NCBI RefSeq assembly: GCF_036014175.1
Contig: NZ_CP107917.1
Coordinates: forward strand, 310,001-374,000
Length of the DNA: 64,000 nucleotides
Direction of reading: 5' to 3'
Source of the DNA: Streptomyces sp. NBC_00443
GTDB taxonomy: Bacteria > Actinomycetota > Actinomycetes > Streptomycetales > Streptomycetaceae
Part shown: piece by piece, positions 51,591 through 61,031 of the stretch
Position numbering within the stretch: position 1 is the stretch's first letter
Layout of the letters: the number at the start of each line of letters is the position of its first letter
Made by a program: the position numbers and the translations under genes
Notes under the pieces: generated by a model
What the model was told of the DNA's origin: nothing
What the model saw: only the letters and a program-made list of their open reading frames with translations
Databases searched by the model: none

Positions 51591-52598
51591 ATGAGCCGAA
51601 CCAACCACCAGGTGCGCCTGGCCGCGCGTCCCGTGGGCGAGCCGCGGTCCACCGACTGGGAGCACGTGGAGGAGCCGGTCGGACAACCGGGCGACGGCGA
51701 GTTCCTGGTGCAGGTGCTCTGTCTGTCGATCGACCCGGCGATGCGCGGCTGGATGAACGCGGGCAGGTCCTACATCCGCCCGGTGGAGATCGGTGAGGTC
51801 ATGCGCGCCGGTGCGGTGGGACGCGTGATCGCCTCACGGCACTCCGGCTTCGCGGTCGGCGACCACGTGTCGGGGTCGTTCGGCGTGCAGGAGTACTGCC
51901 TGTCGGACGGCCGAGATGTGATCAAGGTCGATCCGGCGGCGGCCCCCTTGCCGACGTATCTCGGCACCCTCGGCATGTCGGGGCTGACGGCCTACTTCGG
52001 ACTGATCGACATCGGGCGTCCGGAGCAGGGCCAGACGGTCGTCGTCTCCGGTGCGGCGGGAGCGGTCGGCAGCGTCGTCGGTCAGATCGCCAAGATCATG
52101 GGCTGCCGGGTCATCGGCATCGCCGGCGGCGAGGCCAAATGCCGGCTGCTGGTCGACGAGTTCGGGTTCGACGCCGCGATCGACTACCAGAACGAGGACA
52201 TTCGCAAGGCGCTGCGCACCCACGCCCCCGACGGCGTCGACGTGTACTTCGACAACGTCGGCGGCGACGTCCTGGACGCCGTACTGCTGCGGCTCGCACG
52301 CGGCGCACGCGTCGTCGTCTGCGGCGCGATCTCCCAGTACAACAGCGTCAAGCCGCAAGGGCCCGCGAACTACCTGTCGCTGCTGGTCAACCGGGCCACC
52401 ATGACGGGCATGGTGGTCTTCGACTACGCCGACCGATACGCCGAGGGAATCACTCAGATGGCCACGTGGCGGAAGGAAGGCAGGCTGAAGTCGCTCGAGG
52501 ACGTGGTGTCCGGTGACGTGGCGGCGTTCCCCGACACGCTGATGCGCCTGTTCCGCGGTGAGAACCGGGGCAAGCTCGTGCTGAAGATCGCGGACTGA
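51591..52598 (+). CDS. NADP-dependent medium-chain oxidoreductase (CurA/leukotriene-B4 type)
   Basis: The 335-residue protein starts MSRTNHQVRLAARPVGEPRS, and the Rossmann motif is VVVSGAAGAVGSVVGQIAKI. The central block DYQNEDIRKALRTHAPDGVD and VYFDNVGGDVLDAVLLRLA is typical of the zinc-free MDR group related to CurA, alkenal reductases and prostaglandin reductases, which reduce activated double bonds with NADPH. It lies in an operon with the zinc alcohol dehydrogenase, 24 bases downstream. Its promoter carries a TetR-type operator, so induction by a reactive aldehyde or enone is plausible. Confidence 0.88.
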   Translation: MSRTNHQVRLAARPVGEPRSTDWEHVEEPVGQPGDGEFLVQVLCLSIDPAMRGWMNAGRSYIRPVEIGEVMRAGAVGRVIASRHSGFAVGDHVSGSFGVQEYCLSDGRDVIKVDPAAAPLPTYLGTLGMSGLTAYFGLIDIGRPEQGQTVVVSGAAGAVGSVVGQIAKIMGCRVIGIAGGEAKCRLLVDEFGFDAAIDYQNEDIRKALRTHAPDGVDVYFDNVGGDVLDAVLLRLARGARVVVCGAISQYNSVKPQGPANYLSLLVNRATMTGMVVFDYADRYAEGITQMATWRKEGRLKSLEDVVSGDVAAFPDTLMRLFRGENRGKLVLKIAD

Positions 52599-52622
52599 CC
52601 GGGCCGGGGGAGGAGCGATCCG

Positions 52623-53675
52623 ATGAAGGCACTTACCTACCACGGCCGTCACGACATCCGTTACGGGGACGTCCCCGATCCGGCCGTCACGAGCCCCACG
52701 CACGCGGTCGTCCAGGTGACGACGGCCGGCATCTGCGGCAGCGACCTGCACATCTACCACGGCAACCCGTTCAGCCCGGAACTGGGCTACACACCGGGAC
52801 ATGAGTGTGTCGGCGTGGTCGTCGACACCGGCGACCAGGTCACCCGCTTCAAGCCCGGCGACCGGGTCCTGGTTCCCGCCTCGGCCGGCTGCACCCGGTG
52901 CCGGGCCTGCGCGGCCGGGTTCACCGCCCGGTGCGAGAACGCAAAGTCCAGTACGGAGCTCTGCTACGGCGTGAGCCCACAGCTCCCCGGCAGCCAGGCC
53001 GAGGCGCTCGCGGTGCCCCATGCCGACATCAACCTGGTGCACCTGCCCGAGGGCATCTCCGACGAGGCCGCCGTCGTCCTGACGGACAACGCTCCGACCG
53101 CCTGGTACGGCTGCCGTCGCGCCCGGATCCAGCCCGGCGAGACCGTCCTGGTCATCGGTCTGGGCCCGGTCGGCCTGATGGCCGCGCAGTCCGCCTTCTC
53201 GATGGGCGCCGCGCGTGTGCTCGGTGCGGACCTGGTCGCGGAGCGACGCGCGTTCGCCACGTCCCTGGGCGTCGAGCCGGTCGAGGGCGAGGACACGAAG
53301 GCCGCCGTACGGGAGATGACCGGTGGGCGTGGCCCGGACGCGGTGGTGGAGGCCGTGGGCTCGGACGCCACCATCGAGCTCGCCCTCAAGGCGGTCCGGC
53401 AGGCCGGCCGCGTCAGTGTCATCGGAGTCAGCCACAGCAAGGCTTTCCCCTTCCACATGGGACTGGCGCAGATCAAGGAACTCGAGTTCGCCATCGGGCT
53501 GTGCTCGATCCACTACGAACTTCCGACCCTGATCGCACTGGCCCAGGCCGGCCGGATCAAGCCGGAGGTCGTGGTGTCGCACCGTTTCCCCCTCTCCCAG
53601 GGCCCTGCCGCGTACGAACTCTTCGCCGACCGCTCGGACGGGGTCCGCAAGATCCTTCTCGATCCGACCGGCTGA
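52623..53675 (+). CDS. Zinc-dependent alcohol dehydrogenase
   Basis: The 350-residue protein starts MKALTYHGRHDIRYGDVPDP and has the catalytic zinc ligands in AGICGSDLHIYHG and TPGHECVGVV, and four structural Cys in GCTRCRACAAGFTARC. The NAD-binding motif is VLVIGLGPVGLMAAQSAF. It belongs to the threonine/sorbitol dehydrogenase-like branch; the second zinc lobe is complete. Acting together with the oxidoreductase before it, it may convert a carbonyl compound further. The gene is immediately followed by the large membrane protein. Confidence 0.9.
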   Translation: MKALTYHGRHDIRYGDVPDPAVTSPTHAVVQVTTAGICGSDLHIYHGNPFSPELGYTPGHECVGVVVDTGDQVTRFKPGDRVLVPASAGCTRCRACAAGFTARCENAKSSTELCYGVSPQLPGSQAEALAVPHADINLVHLPEGISDEAAVVLTDNAPTAWYGCRRARIQPGETVLVIGLGPVGLMAAQSAFSMGAARVLGADLVAERRAFATSLGVEPVEGEDTKAAVREMTGGRGPDAVVEAVGSDATIELALKAVRQAGRVSVIGVSHSKAFPFHMGLAQIKELEFAIGLCSIHYELPTLIALAQAGRIKPEVVVSHRFPLSQGPAAYELFADRSDGVRKILLDPTG

Positions 53676-53710
53676 CCTTGATCGGCTCGCACACCCGCTC
53701 GTGACGAGTC

Positions 53711-56700
53711 GTGAGAATTCGCAACGTCCGTACGGTGCAGGGTGTTTGGGCGTGGGTATCTCCATCGGATCCGGGAGTGCCGGGTCGGGCGGATGCGACG
53801 GGGGCGGAGCGAGTGGGCAGAGAGGTGTGGAGCGGCAGCGCCGGGATCGAGGCGGCCGACGCCGTGTTCGAGTTGATGAGGCGACTCATCGACAACTTCC
53901 GGGACAACCCGCCGGTGACGCCGCTGGTGGTGCTGCAGGCCACCGAGGAGGACGACAGCGGCACCCTCGACCGGCGGGTCGAACAGGTCGTGGACTTCGT
54001 CCGCCAGGGCCATCAGCCGCGGGGGCTGATCGCCAAACGGCTGGACGGCTCAGGCGGCGTGGACGCCTACTCCTCGGCGATCGACATGGTGCGCCAGCTG
54101 TGCGAGCACCCTTGGGACAACCAGAACCAGTCGCAGTACAAGCCGTTCACGTTTCCGCGCTCACGGCTGCTGCGGGCCATCGAGCAGGCCGCGCCGGAGG
54201 TCGGCGGTGAGGTCAGCACGGTGTGGTCCGCCGCGCAACGCCGCGAACGGCTGATGCGACGCCTGGCCGAACTGCGCTGGCGGCCTGGGCGCGACCCGGA
54301 CGGCGCCGACGAGGCGAACCGCGCCTCGGCGCTGACGGACACCGTCGGCGCCGTGGTGAACCCGTCCGGTTTCGTGGGGGCGATGTTCATCGCCTGCCTG
54401 AGCGTGCTGTTGGGCGAAGGCGGTTGGCAGACGGCTGTGTGGGGCGGTGCCCTGGCATTGGCGGCCTTCGGCGTGGCACACCTGCTGGCGCGCAGCGCGC
54501 CGCCGCTGCTGTGGCTGCGCCGAGCCAGCCGGTGGTTCGCGACCACGACGTTCCTGGCGCCTTCGAGCGACCGCCCGGCCGCCGCCGAGTGGTCGCGGTG
54601 GCGGCCGACGAAGTCCTGGGAGACCATCCGCGGCCGTGCCTTCGCCGCGGCCCAGCAGATCGTCGCCGCCGAGACCGGTGACATGACAGCACGTCAGTTC
54701 CATTTGGAGCTGCGGGTGCTGGCGTTGCTGGAGGACCTCCGCGAGAACTTCCGGCCGCGGACGCTTGACCTGCGGCGCCGTAAGCGCACCGTCCCGCCCG
54801 TGGTGTACCTGCCGTGCGCCACCGAGGACGACGGCGGCCTGCTGTTGCTGCGCGCGATCAGCAACGTACGCAGCCGCCGCAGCGAAGTGGATCCGCTGCT
54901 GGTACTGGCCGCGATCCCGGCGGCCGAGCGGTTGCGTCCGCCGGGATCCGAGGAGCCCGGGCCGCGCACCGGGGAGACCGGCGTGCTGCCCGCCGCACCG
55001 TCTGCGGGTGGGTCGGCAGGGGAGGATCCGGAGCGCGCCTACGGAGCGGACGCCAGGTACCAGGAGTGGGTGACCGGTCTCAACGTCGGCCAGTCCCCGG
55101 GCGCGCGGCCGCGCTGCCGTGGATCCTGCGGATACCGCTGTCGGCCGACGAGTTGGTCCGCCGGCACTCCACGCAGCACTCCACCACCAGGATCCGCCGT
55201 ACGGCGGCCTGGCTGCTGTGGTCCAGGCCCTGCCTGGCGGTGGTCCTCGCCATCGGCCTCTGCCTCGGCTTCCTGGGCAACCGGTGGATGGCCCAGCGCT
55301 ACTGCGAGGGCCGGCTGGTCGGCTCCAACACGGACTCCGTCCTGGTGGGCGGCGAGTGCGTGGGGGTCGCGACCGGGGACGTACGGCTGGCCGCGGGCAA
55401 CGCGCTGGAACTGTACGGCGCCGGCAAGGGCATCACCTTCGACGCCGTCGAGCAGGCGATCCGGGCCGAGAACGCGAGGATCGGCCCGAAGGACAAGTAC
55501 GTGACGATCGTCTACGCCGGCCCGGTGACCGCGGCGGACGAGTCCGGCACCCGCAAGGGACTCGAGGAGATCACGGGCGTCTACCTGTACCAGAGGTACG
55601 CCAACGTCAGCACCCACCAGCCCACGAAGATAAGGGTTCTGCTGGCCAACGGCGGCGAGAACATGCTCCAGGTGCTGCCCATGGCCCGGCACATAGCCGA
55701 GCTGGCCCGGCGCGACCGGTCGGTCGTCGGCGTCGTCGGCCTGGGACGGGACACCACGGAGAGCGATGACGCCGCGGAGATCCTCAAGGGCGCGGGCCTG
55801 CCCGTGGTGAGCACCACCAACTCCGGGAGCCACCTGGCGCGCAAGCTGTCGAACTGGTTCGGTCTGGCCGCCACCGACGAGGAGGAGGCGGACGCGATGC
55901 TCGTCGTCGCCGGACAACTCGCCCGGCGCGAGGACGGCGGCCGGGCCGTGGTCCTGGCCCGCAAGGTCGGCAGCGAGAAGGACTTCTACACGACCGAGCA
56001 GGCCAGAGTGGGCAAGGGCATGCTGGACCAGGCCGGCTTCACCCTGCTCCCCTCCCGGTCCTACCGGCTCAGCCCCAACGGCGAACCGGAACTCACCGAC
56101 CCGGTCGAGGCGATCTGCGCCAGTGACCCCGTGCCCCGGGCCCTGTACTTCGCGGGCCGGGTGGAGGACGTGCCCAACCTGATGTCCCAACTCGGCTCCA
56201 CGCCGGGCTGCTCCGGCCGGCACATGACGGTGTTCACCGGCGACGACCTGACCAAGAGCAACTACGACGAGGGCGAGAGTCTGCGCATCCCACCGGAGGT
56301 CACCCTCTACCACTTCGCGCTGGCGCCGATGGACCTCGTCGGCGCGACCGGCTTCTACCAGGACTCCCACCGCGTGCTCAGCGAGCTGCTCCCGGCGGGC
56401 ACACCGGCGACCGCGCTCGCCGACCCTGCCCGGCCGTGGAACGACACACTGTTCTCCAGCGGTCAGTCGGTCCTGGCCTACAGCGCCACCGCGGTGCTGT
56501 ACCGGGCCTCCAAGAACGGCGACGCCCCGCAGACCGCTCCGGAGACCTGGGCCGACCTGCGCTGGCGCCCCAACCCGAACCTGCCGGTCGGCACGGTCAG
56601 TTTCGCGGGCAGTCAGCCGTACGCCGACCAGCGGGGGCACGGCTACAAGATCGTGCGGGTGACCTACCGCGACCACAAGGTGCGCTCGGCGACCGTATGC

Positions 56701-56853
56701 GGGCGGCCCGCGGGCAGCGAACAGCCGCTCTCCGCACCGCCGGGCCGCAAGGGGCCGACCCTCGTACGGTGTGCCGGGAGGAGTGAATCCGACGGCACGG
56801 CACCTCACGCAGGCGCCCTCTGTATGCTGACGGCTGTTCGTGTCAACACGTGA
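53711..56853 (+). pseudogene. Large membrane protein with C-terminal periplasmic-binding domain, one frameshift
   Basis: Two frames joined at a run of four C (55095-55098, one C missing) give about 1,047 residues. The start at 53711 (GTG) is the earliest; a later one near 53820 is possible. Residues 1 to about 215 are cytoplasmic and alpha/beta (DAVFELMRRLIDNFRDNPPV, VVLQATEEDDSGTLDRR). Two helices follow (GFVGAMFIACLSVLLGEG), then a further cytoplasmic part (PVVYLPCATEDDGGLLLLRA), a third helix (PCLAVVLAIGLCLGFLGNRW) at about 497-520 and an external domain to the end. That domain has a type-1 binding-protein pattern (KIRVLLANGGENMLQVLPMA, VVGVVGLGRDTTESDDAAEI, VVSTTNSGSHLARKLSNWFG). A receptor-like role, sensing an external ligand, is my inference. 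Confidence 0.7.
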
Positions 56854-56878
56854 AGTCAGAGACAGGGAGGTGGGGTCG

Positions 56879-56944
56879 ATGACCGCGCTCGTGGCCACCA
56901 TGCGCAGTGTCCGGGTCTCCCTCACGTCCCGGGCCGTGGCCTGA
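56879..56944 (+). CDS. Possible 21-codon leader peptide
   Basis: GGGAGG at about 56865-56870 precedes an ATG that opens MTALVATMRSVRVSLTSRAV and a final Ala before TGA. The segment VRVSLTSR resembles the start of the actinobacterial leader peptides found before sulfur-metabolism genes, but the usual C-terminal Cys is missing. It lies 84 bases upstream of the GNAT gene. It could be a regulatory uORF or a chance ORF. Confidence 0.3.
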   Translation: MTALVATMRSVRVSLTSRAVA

Positions 56945-57027
56945 CGCCATCCTGTCCGCCCTCGCTGGGAGCGTGAGCTCGCGGGGTGCCTGCACGAACA
57001 CCACTCGGAAACGGATCATCATCCATC

Positions 57028-57534
57028 ATGCGCAACTGGATCACGCGCGCTGAGACCGGCGCCGACATCCCCGCCGTACGCGACATCAACCTGGCCGCGT
57101 TCGAGACTCCCCTGGAGGCCGACCTCGTCGACGCACTGCGCGCCGACCCCGCCTGGATGGAGGGCCTGTCCCTGGTCGCCACGGACGACGACGGCCGCCC
57201 CGTCGGCTACGCCCTGCTGACCCGCTGCCACATCGGCGAGGTCCCAGCCCTGTGCCTGGCCCCGTGCGCCGTGCGGCCCGAGCAGCAAAGCAGCGGCGCC
57301 GGCTCCGCGGTCATCCGCGCCGCTCTCGCAGCGGCCAAGGAAAAGGGCGAGCACTACGTCGTCGTCCTGGGGCACCCGACGTACTACCCCCGGTTCGGCT
57401 TCGAGCGGGCCTCCGCCCACGGCATCGGCCTGACCATCGACGTGCCCGACGAGGCCCTGATGGCGCTCACGTTGGACGCCGCCCACCCGCTGCCCGGCGG
57501 AACGGTCCGCTACGCCGCACCGTTCGGCATCTGA
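57028..57534 (+). CDS. GNAT-family acetyltransferase (YhbS-like)
   Basis: The start at 57028 (MRNWITRAETGADIPAVRDI) gives 168 residues; an earlier in-frame ATG adds 14. The acetyl-CoA loop is in VRPEQQSSGAGSAVIRAAL, and the motif GHPTYYPRFGFERAS is the signature of the YhbS group, which differs from RimI-type enzymes. The substrate is unknown. It follows the possible leader peptide and precedes the deletion scar. Confidence 0.87.
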   Translation: MRNWITRAETGADIPAVRDINLAAFETPLEADLVDALRADPAWMEGLSLVATDDDGRPVGYALLTRCHIGEVPALCLAPCAVRPEQQSSGAGSAVIRAALAAAKEKGEHYVVVLGHPTYYPRFGFERASAHGIGLTIDVPDEALMALTLDAAHPLPGGTVRYAAPFGI

Positions 57535-57618
57535 CCGACCACCCGCGGTGCGATCCGCGTCCACTGGCAGCTGTCGGACCCCGGATCGCGTCCTGGCCGT
57601 AGGGGTGCCGGTCGCGGG

Positions 57619-57940
57619 TCAGTCGCGGCCACCCCGCACGGCCGCTAGGCACTCGTCGTACGGGTCGGCCAGGTCGGGTCGTCCGTCGTGCCTGGCCCAG
57701 AGCTCGGTCGCGGTGTCGACACAGGCGAAGACCGTCGCGACGATCGCCTGGGCACGCGGGTCGGGGTCCGGGCCGGGGCCGGACGCGGCGCCCAGCCGGG
57801 CCTGGACGACCGGGACGAGCTCGGCCTGCCAGCGCAGCCGCTTCTCGATGTAGCGAGCGTGCAGCGAGGAGTATCGAAGATGAGTCGGGACAGCTCCAGC
57901 ACTCGCTCCGGGGTGTGGTTGGCGGTCAGGACGACCTCGA
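57619..57940 (-). pseudogene. TetR-family regulator, 3' half only, one frameshift
   Basis: Two frames give the C-terminal domain of a TetR regulator. The end (ARYIEKRLRWQAELVPVVQA and IVATVFACVDTATELWARHD) lies in one frame. The preceding segment (ANHTPERVLELSRLIFDTP) lies in the other; adding one base near 57868-57869 joins them. The helix-turn-helix, about 100 residues, is missing: the similarity stops abruptly near 57940, where the plus-strand SDR fragment begins. Confidence 0.62.
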
Positions 57941-57943
57941 ATC

Positions 57944-58630
57944 CGCCGCAAAGAACGTCTGGAGAAGCTGGCGGCCGAGCTGCGCGCAGGTCACCGGATC
58001 CAGGTCCACGTGGTCCCGATGGACCTGGCCATGGCCAACCCGGGGCAAGCGCTGGCCGCGCACGTCGAGCGGCTCGGCCTGCGCGTCACCAGCCTGATCA
58101 ACAACGCCGGGTTCGCCACCTTCGGCCCCTTCCACCGGACGGATCCGCAACGGATGCGCCGGGAGATCGCCGTCGACGTGACCGCGGTGGCCGACATCAG
58201 CCACGCCTTCATCGAGCAGCTGCGTACGGCGGGGCGCGGGGTACTCGTCAACGTGGCGAGCATGGCCGCCTACCAGCCCAACCCGCGGATGGCGCTCTAC
58301 GGGGCGACGAAGGCGTTCGTACTGAGCCTCACCGAGGCGTGGTGGGAGGAGTCGCGCGGCACGGGTCTGCGGGTGCTGGCCCTGTCCCCCGGCGCCACCC
58401 GGACCGAGTTCTTCGACGTCGCGGGCAGCACGCAGGCCGCCGGAGGGACGCGGCTCGCCTCCCCCGTCGACGTCGTCCGCACCACGCTCGCCACCCTGGA
58501 CCGCAGGAACCCGCCGCCCAGCGTCATCGCAGGCCGCATGAACCGGGTGATGGCCTTCCTCGCCCGCCGCCTGGCCACCCGACGGCAGGTCATCAGGGTC
58601 ATCGGCCGGCTCACGGCCGACGCGGCATGA
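57944..58630 (+). pseudogene. SDR oxidoreductase lacking its cofactor-binding N-terminus
   Basis: From 57944 the frame gives RRKERLEKLAAELRAGHRIQ, the second half of a classical Rossmann start, then LINNAGFATFGPFHRTDPQR, the catalytic Ser in LVNVASMAAYQPNPRMA and the Y-x-x-x-K in LYGATKAFVLSLTEAWWEES. The first 40 residues with the TGxxxGIG motif are gone. The usual divergent arrangement of TetR and SDR genes, with a shared promoter, has been collapsed: both genes have lost their 5' ends. A GTG at 58010 could start a truncated protein, but without the cofactor motif it would be inactive. Confidence 0.75.
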
Positions 58631-58694
58631 CCAGGGGCACGGCCGGATCAGCCAGGGTCGACAGGGCCGGCCACGACGGCCGGGACGTCCCGCC

Positions 58695-59357
58695 TCACCT
58701 GTCCGCCTCGGTCAGCGCCGGGGTCAGCCCGGACCAGGGATTCGGGGGTTCTCCCGTGACCGGCCCGCACACGCCCGCGCCCCGCTCCTGCGCGGTCCTC
58801 ATGGCGAGCGGCACGAGCGGTTCGGGCACGCCGTAGACGAGGTGGCACAACCGGTCGGAGGGCAGCCGCTCGGTCCACGAGGGGCGGCTGAAGTCCGACA
58901 CGTACCTCGACCAGGGGCCCTCGAAGGTGACCGTCAGGTCGGCGAGCCGGGCGTAGCCGGGCGCGGGATGGACGCCGGGGTTGAGGACGACGGTCGAGGC
59001 CCCGAGACGGCGGGCGGAGCGGACCAGACGGCGGCAGTCCGGCAGTGCGTCCGGGGCTGCCGGCACCTGGTCCAGGAAGCAGCCGTCGACGCCGTACCAC
59101 TCCTGATGCCGGCGCAGATCCGCGGTGATCTCGGCGTGTTCGCGGGCTCCGTAGTCCGTGTCGAGGTAGCCGAGCAGGCGGGCGCCCGCCGCGCGCAGTG
59201 CCTCGGCCGCCTTGGTGAACGCCGGATCGGGGACCCGGCCGGGGCCGTTCGCCGGGTTCAGTACGACGGCGTAGGTGCGCGCGGCGCGCGTGATGAGCCG
59301 GTGCCAGGCGCCCGGGTCCTCGGCCGGATGCACGTACAGCGGAATCAGCAGACTCAC
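58695..59357 (-). CDS. Spherulin-4 family (GH135-like) glycoside hydrolase
   Basis: A GTG at 59357, overlapping the epimerase stop (GTGA), starts a 220-residue protein (SLLIPLYVHPAEDPGAWHRL). The spherulin-4 landmarks are YAVVLNPANGPGRVPDPAF, RLLGYLDTDYGAREHAEI, YGVDGCFLDQVPAAPDAL and VTFEGPWSRYVSDFSRPSW. GH135 (fungal Sph3) and the related PelA domain cut alpha-1,4-linked galactosamine polymers. In Sph3 the acidic pair is Asp-Glu; here FLDQV has Gln at the second position, while the later Glu in FEGP is kept. No signal peptide is visible, so it may act inside the cell or at the membrane. It is the last gene of the polysaccharide operon. Confidence 0.8.
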   Translation of the reverse strand: MSLLIPLYVHPAEDPGAWHRLITRAARTYAVVLNPANGPGRVPDPAFTKAAEALRAAGARLLGYLDTDYGAREHAEITADLRRHQEWYGVDGCFLDQVPAAPDALPDCRRLVRSARRLGASTVVLNPGVHPAPGYARLADLTVTFEGPWSRYVSDFSRPSWTERLPSDRLCHLVYGVPEPLVPLAMRTAQERGAGVCGPVTGEPPNPWSGLTPALTEADR

Positions 59358-60279
59358 CGCGCCGGTGCCCCTTCGGCGCTGCGGGCCCGTGGGCGGACGG
59401 CCGCCCACAGTGCCGCCAGGGACGCGTCGAGGGTGTGGGACGGCGACCAGCCCAGGGCGTCACGGGCGGCGGTGATGTCCGAGCACTGCCACGACACCTG
59501 CGCGGAGCGGACCGATGCGCCGGACCCCGCCTCGTCGATCCGGCCGCGGAAAAGGGCCGCGTCCGCCAGCCCCCGCACCAGGTCCCGCACCGGGCGGGCG
59601 GCACCGCCGCCGATGTTGAGCACCGGCGGCAGCGGTCCTGCGGCGGTGACCGCCAGTTGGGCCGCCCGCGCCACATCCCGTACGTCCACGAAGTCACGGT
59701 ATGCGGAGAGGTCACCGAGCCGCAGCGTGGCTGCCGGGTCGTCCCCGGCACCCGCGAGCAGAGCGGCGACGCGGCCGGGCAGTCCGGCGGGCGGGGCCCC
59801 CGGGCCGACCGGGTTCCCCACCCGTAGCACCACCGCGTCCAGCCCGGACGCGGTCACCGCCACCGTGCCGGCCAGCTTGGTGGCGCCGTACGGGCCGGCC
59901 GGCCGGGTCGCCGCCGACTCCGTCACCCGCGCTCCGGCTTCGGTGGGTCCGTACTCGGCTGCCGAGCCCAGATGGACCAGGCGGGCCGCGGGCGCCGCGT
60001 CCCGCAGTGCCGCGCACAGCACGGCCGGGCCACGGGCGTTCACCTCGGCGAGGGTGACGGCGTCGCCCCGGTCGCGCCCGCGCAGTTGACGACGGCGTCG
60101 GGCGCGACCTCGGCCACCACCGCTGCCAGGTCCTGCGGACGGTCGGCGGCCAGGTCCACCCTGACGTCGGCGGCGTGCGAGCGGCCGCCGACGAGGACCT
60201 GCGCGTCCGGCAGGGCGCGCAGGTGCTCGGCGATGTGCGTGCCGAGGTAGCCGGTGGCGCCGAGTACGAGGATGTGCAT
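59354..60279 (-). pseudogene. NAD-dependent sugar epimerase/dehydratase, one frameshift
   Basis: The start at 60279 (MHILVLGATGYLGTHIAEHL) has the GxxGxxG motif. The frame breaks at a run of four C on the plus strand (60066-60069); one more base restores the sequence after CAGAT and leads into LAEVNARGPAVLCAALRDAA, the Y-x-x-x-K in AGPYGATKLAGTVAV and the substrate end DALGWSPSHTLDASLAALWA. Total about 308 residues. It is an extended SDR acting on nucleotide sugars; 4-epimerisation of UDP-GlcNAc to UDP-GalNAc would fit the hydrolase encoded next to it, as an inference. The gap to the nucleotidyltransferase gene is six bases. Confidence 0.82.
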
Positions 60280-60285
60280 GGTTCC

Positions 60286-60999
60286 TCAGGCCCCCTTGAG
60301 CAGCATCGACTTGCGGCTGGTGAACTCCGCGTTGGCCCGGTCGTAGTCGTCGGGACGGCCGATGTCGAGCCAGTAGCCGTCGAACTCGTAGGCGTGCGGC
60401 GGGCGTTCGGCCGCCAGCAGGTCCATCACCAGCTCGTCGAAGCCGAGCGGAAGCCCGGGGGTGTAGCCGTCGAGGGTGGCCCGGGAGACGCCGTAGACGC
60501 CCATGGACACCCGGTAGTCGATGCTGGGCTTCTCGGTGAAGGCGACGACCCGGCTGGCGTCGGTGGTCAGCACCCCGAAGTCGATGTGCACCTTGCGGGC
60601 GTAGGTGGCGATGGTCAGGGGCGTGCCGGACGCCTCGTGCCTGCGCAGCACATCGGCGTAGTCGAGGTCGGTGAGCACATCGCCGTTCATGACCAGGAAG
60701 TTCTCCGGCAGACGGTCGCGCAGGGTGAGCAGGGGGCCCATGGTGCCGAGGGGGCTCTCCTCGGTGGCGTAGTCGACGCTCAGGCCCCACTGGGTCCCGT
60801 CACCCACGTAGGCACGGATGATCTCGCCCAGGTGACCGATGGCGATGGTGCAGCGGGTGAAGCCGGCCGTGGACAGCTGGCGCAGCACTATCTCCAGGAT
60901 AGCGTGCTGGTCGCCGATGGGGACGAGCGGCTTGGGCAGCGCGGTGGTGTACGGCCGCAGCCGGACGCCCTTTCCTCCGGCCAGGATGACTGCGTGCAT
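60286..60999 (-). CDS. Sugar-phosphate nucleotidyltransferase
   Basis: The start at 60999 (MHAVILAGGKGVRLRPYTTA) has an AGGAGG site seven bases upstream; the frame is open earlier but the homology begins here. The 237-residue protein has the signature AGGKGVRLRPYTTALPKPLV and the metal-binding DVLTDLDYADVLRRHEA. It makes an NDP-sugar from a sugar-1-phosphate, feeding the two epimerases and the glycosyltransferase encoded around it. Its closest types are glucose-1-phosphate and mannose-1-phosphate transferases. No left-handed beta-helix acyltransferase tail is present. Confidence 0.88.
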   Translation of the reverse strand: MHAVILAGGKGVRLRPYTTALPKPLVPIGDQHAILEIVLRQLSTAGFTRCTIAIGHLGEIIRAYVGDGTQWGLSVDYATEESPLGTMGPLLTLRDRLPENFLVMNGDVLTDLDYADVLRRHEASGTPLTIATYARKVHIDFGVLTTDASRVVAFTEKPSIDYRVSMGVYGVSRATLDGYTPGLPLGFDELVMDLLAAERPPHAYEFDGYWLDIGRPDDYDRANAEFTSRKSMLLKGA

Positions 61000-61031
61000 G
61001 ACATACCTCCTGCGGGTACGTGCCGGGCGGG

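Noticed and set aside
51834..53765. Long antisense frame over both oxidoreductase genes
   Set aside because: No ribosome binding site, no domain, and third-position GC bias favours the plus-strand genes.
55039..56925. Long antisense frame over the binding-domain membrane protein
   Set aside because: Shadow frame; the plus-strand frame has membrane helices and a binding-protein pattern.
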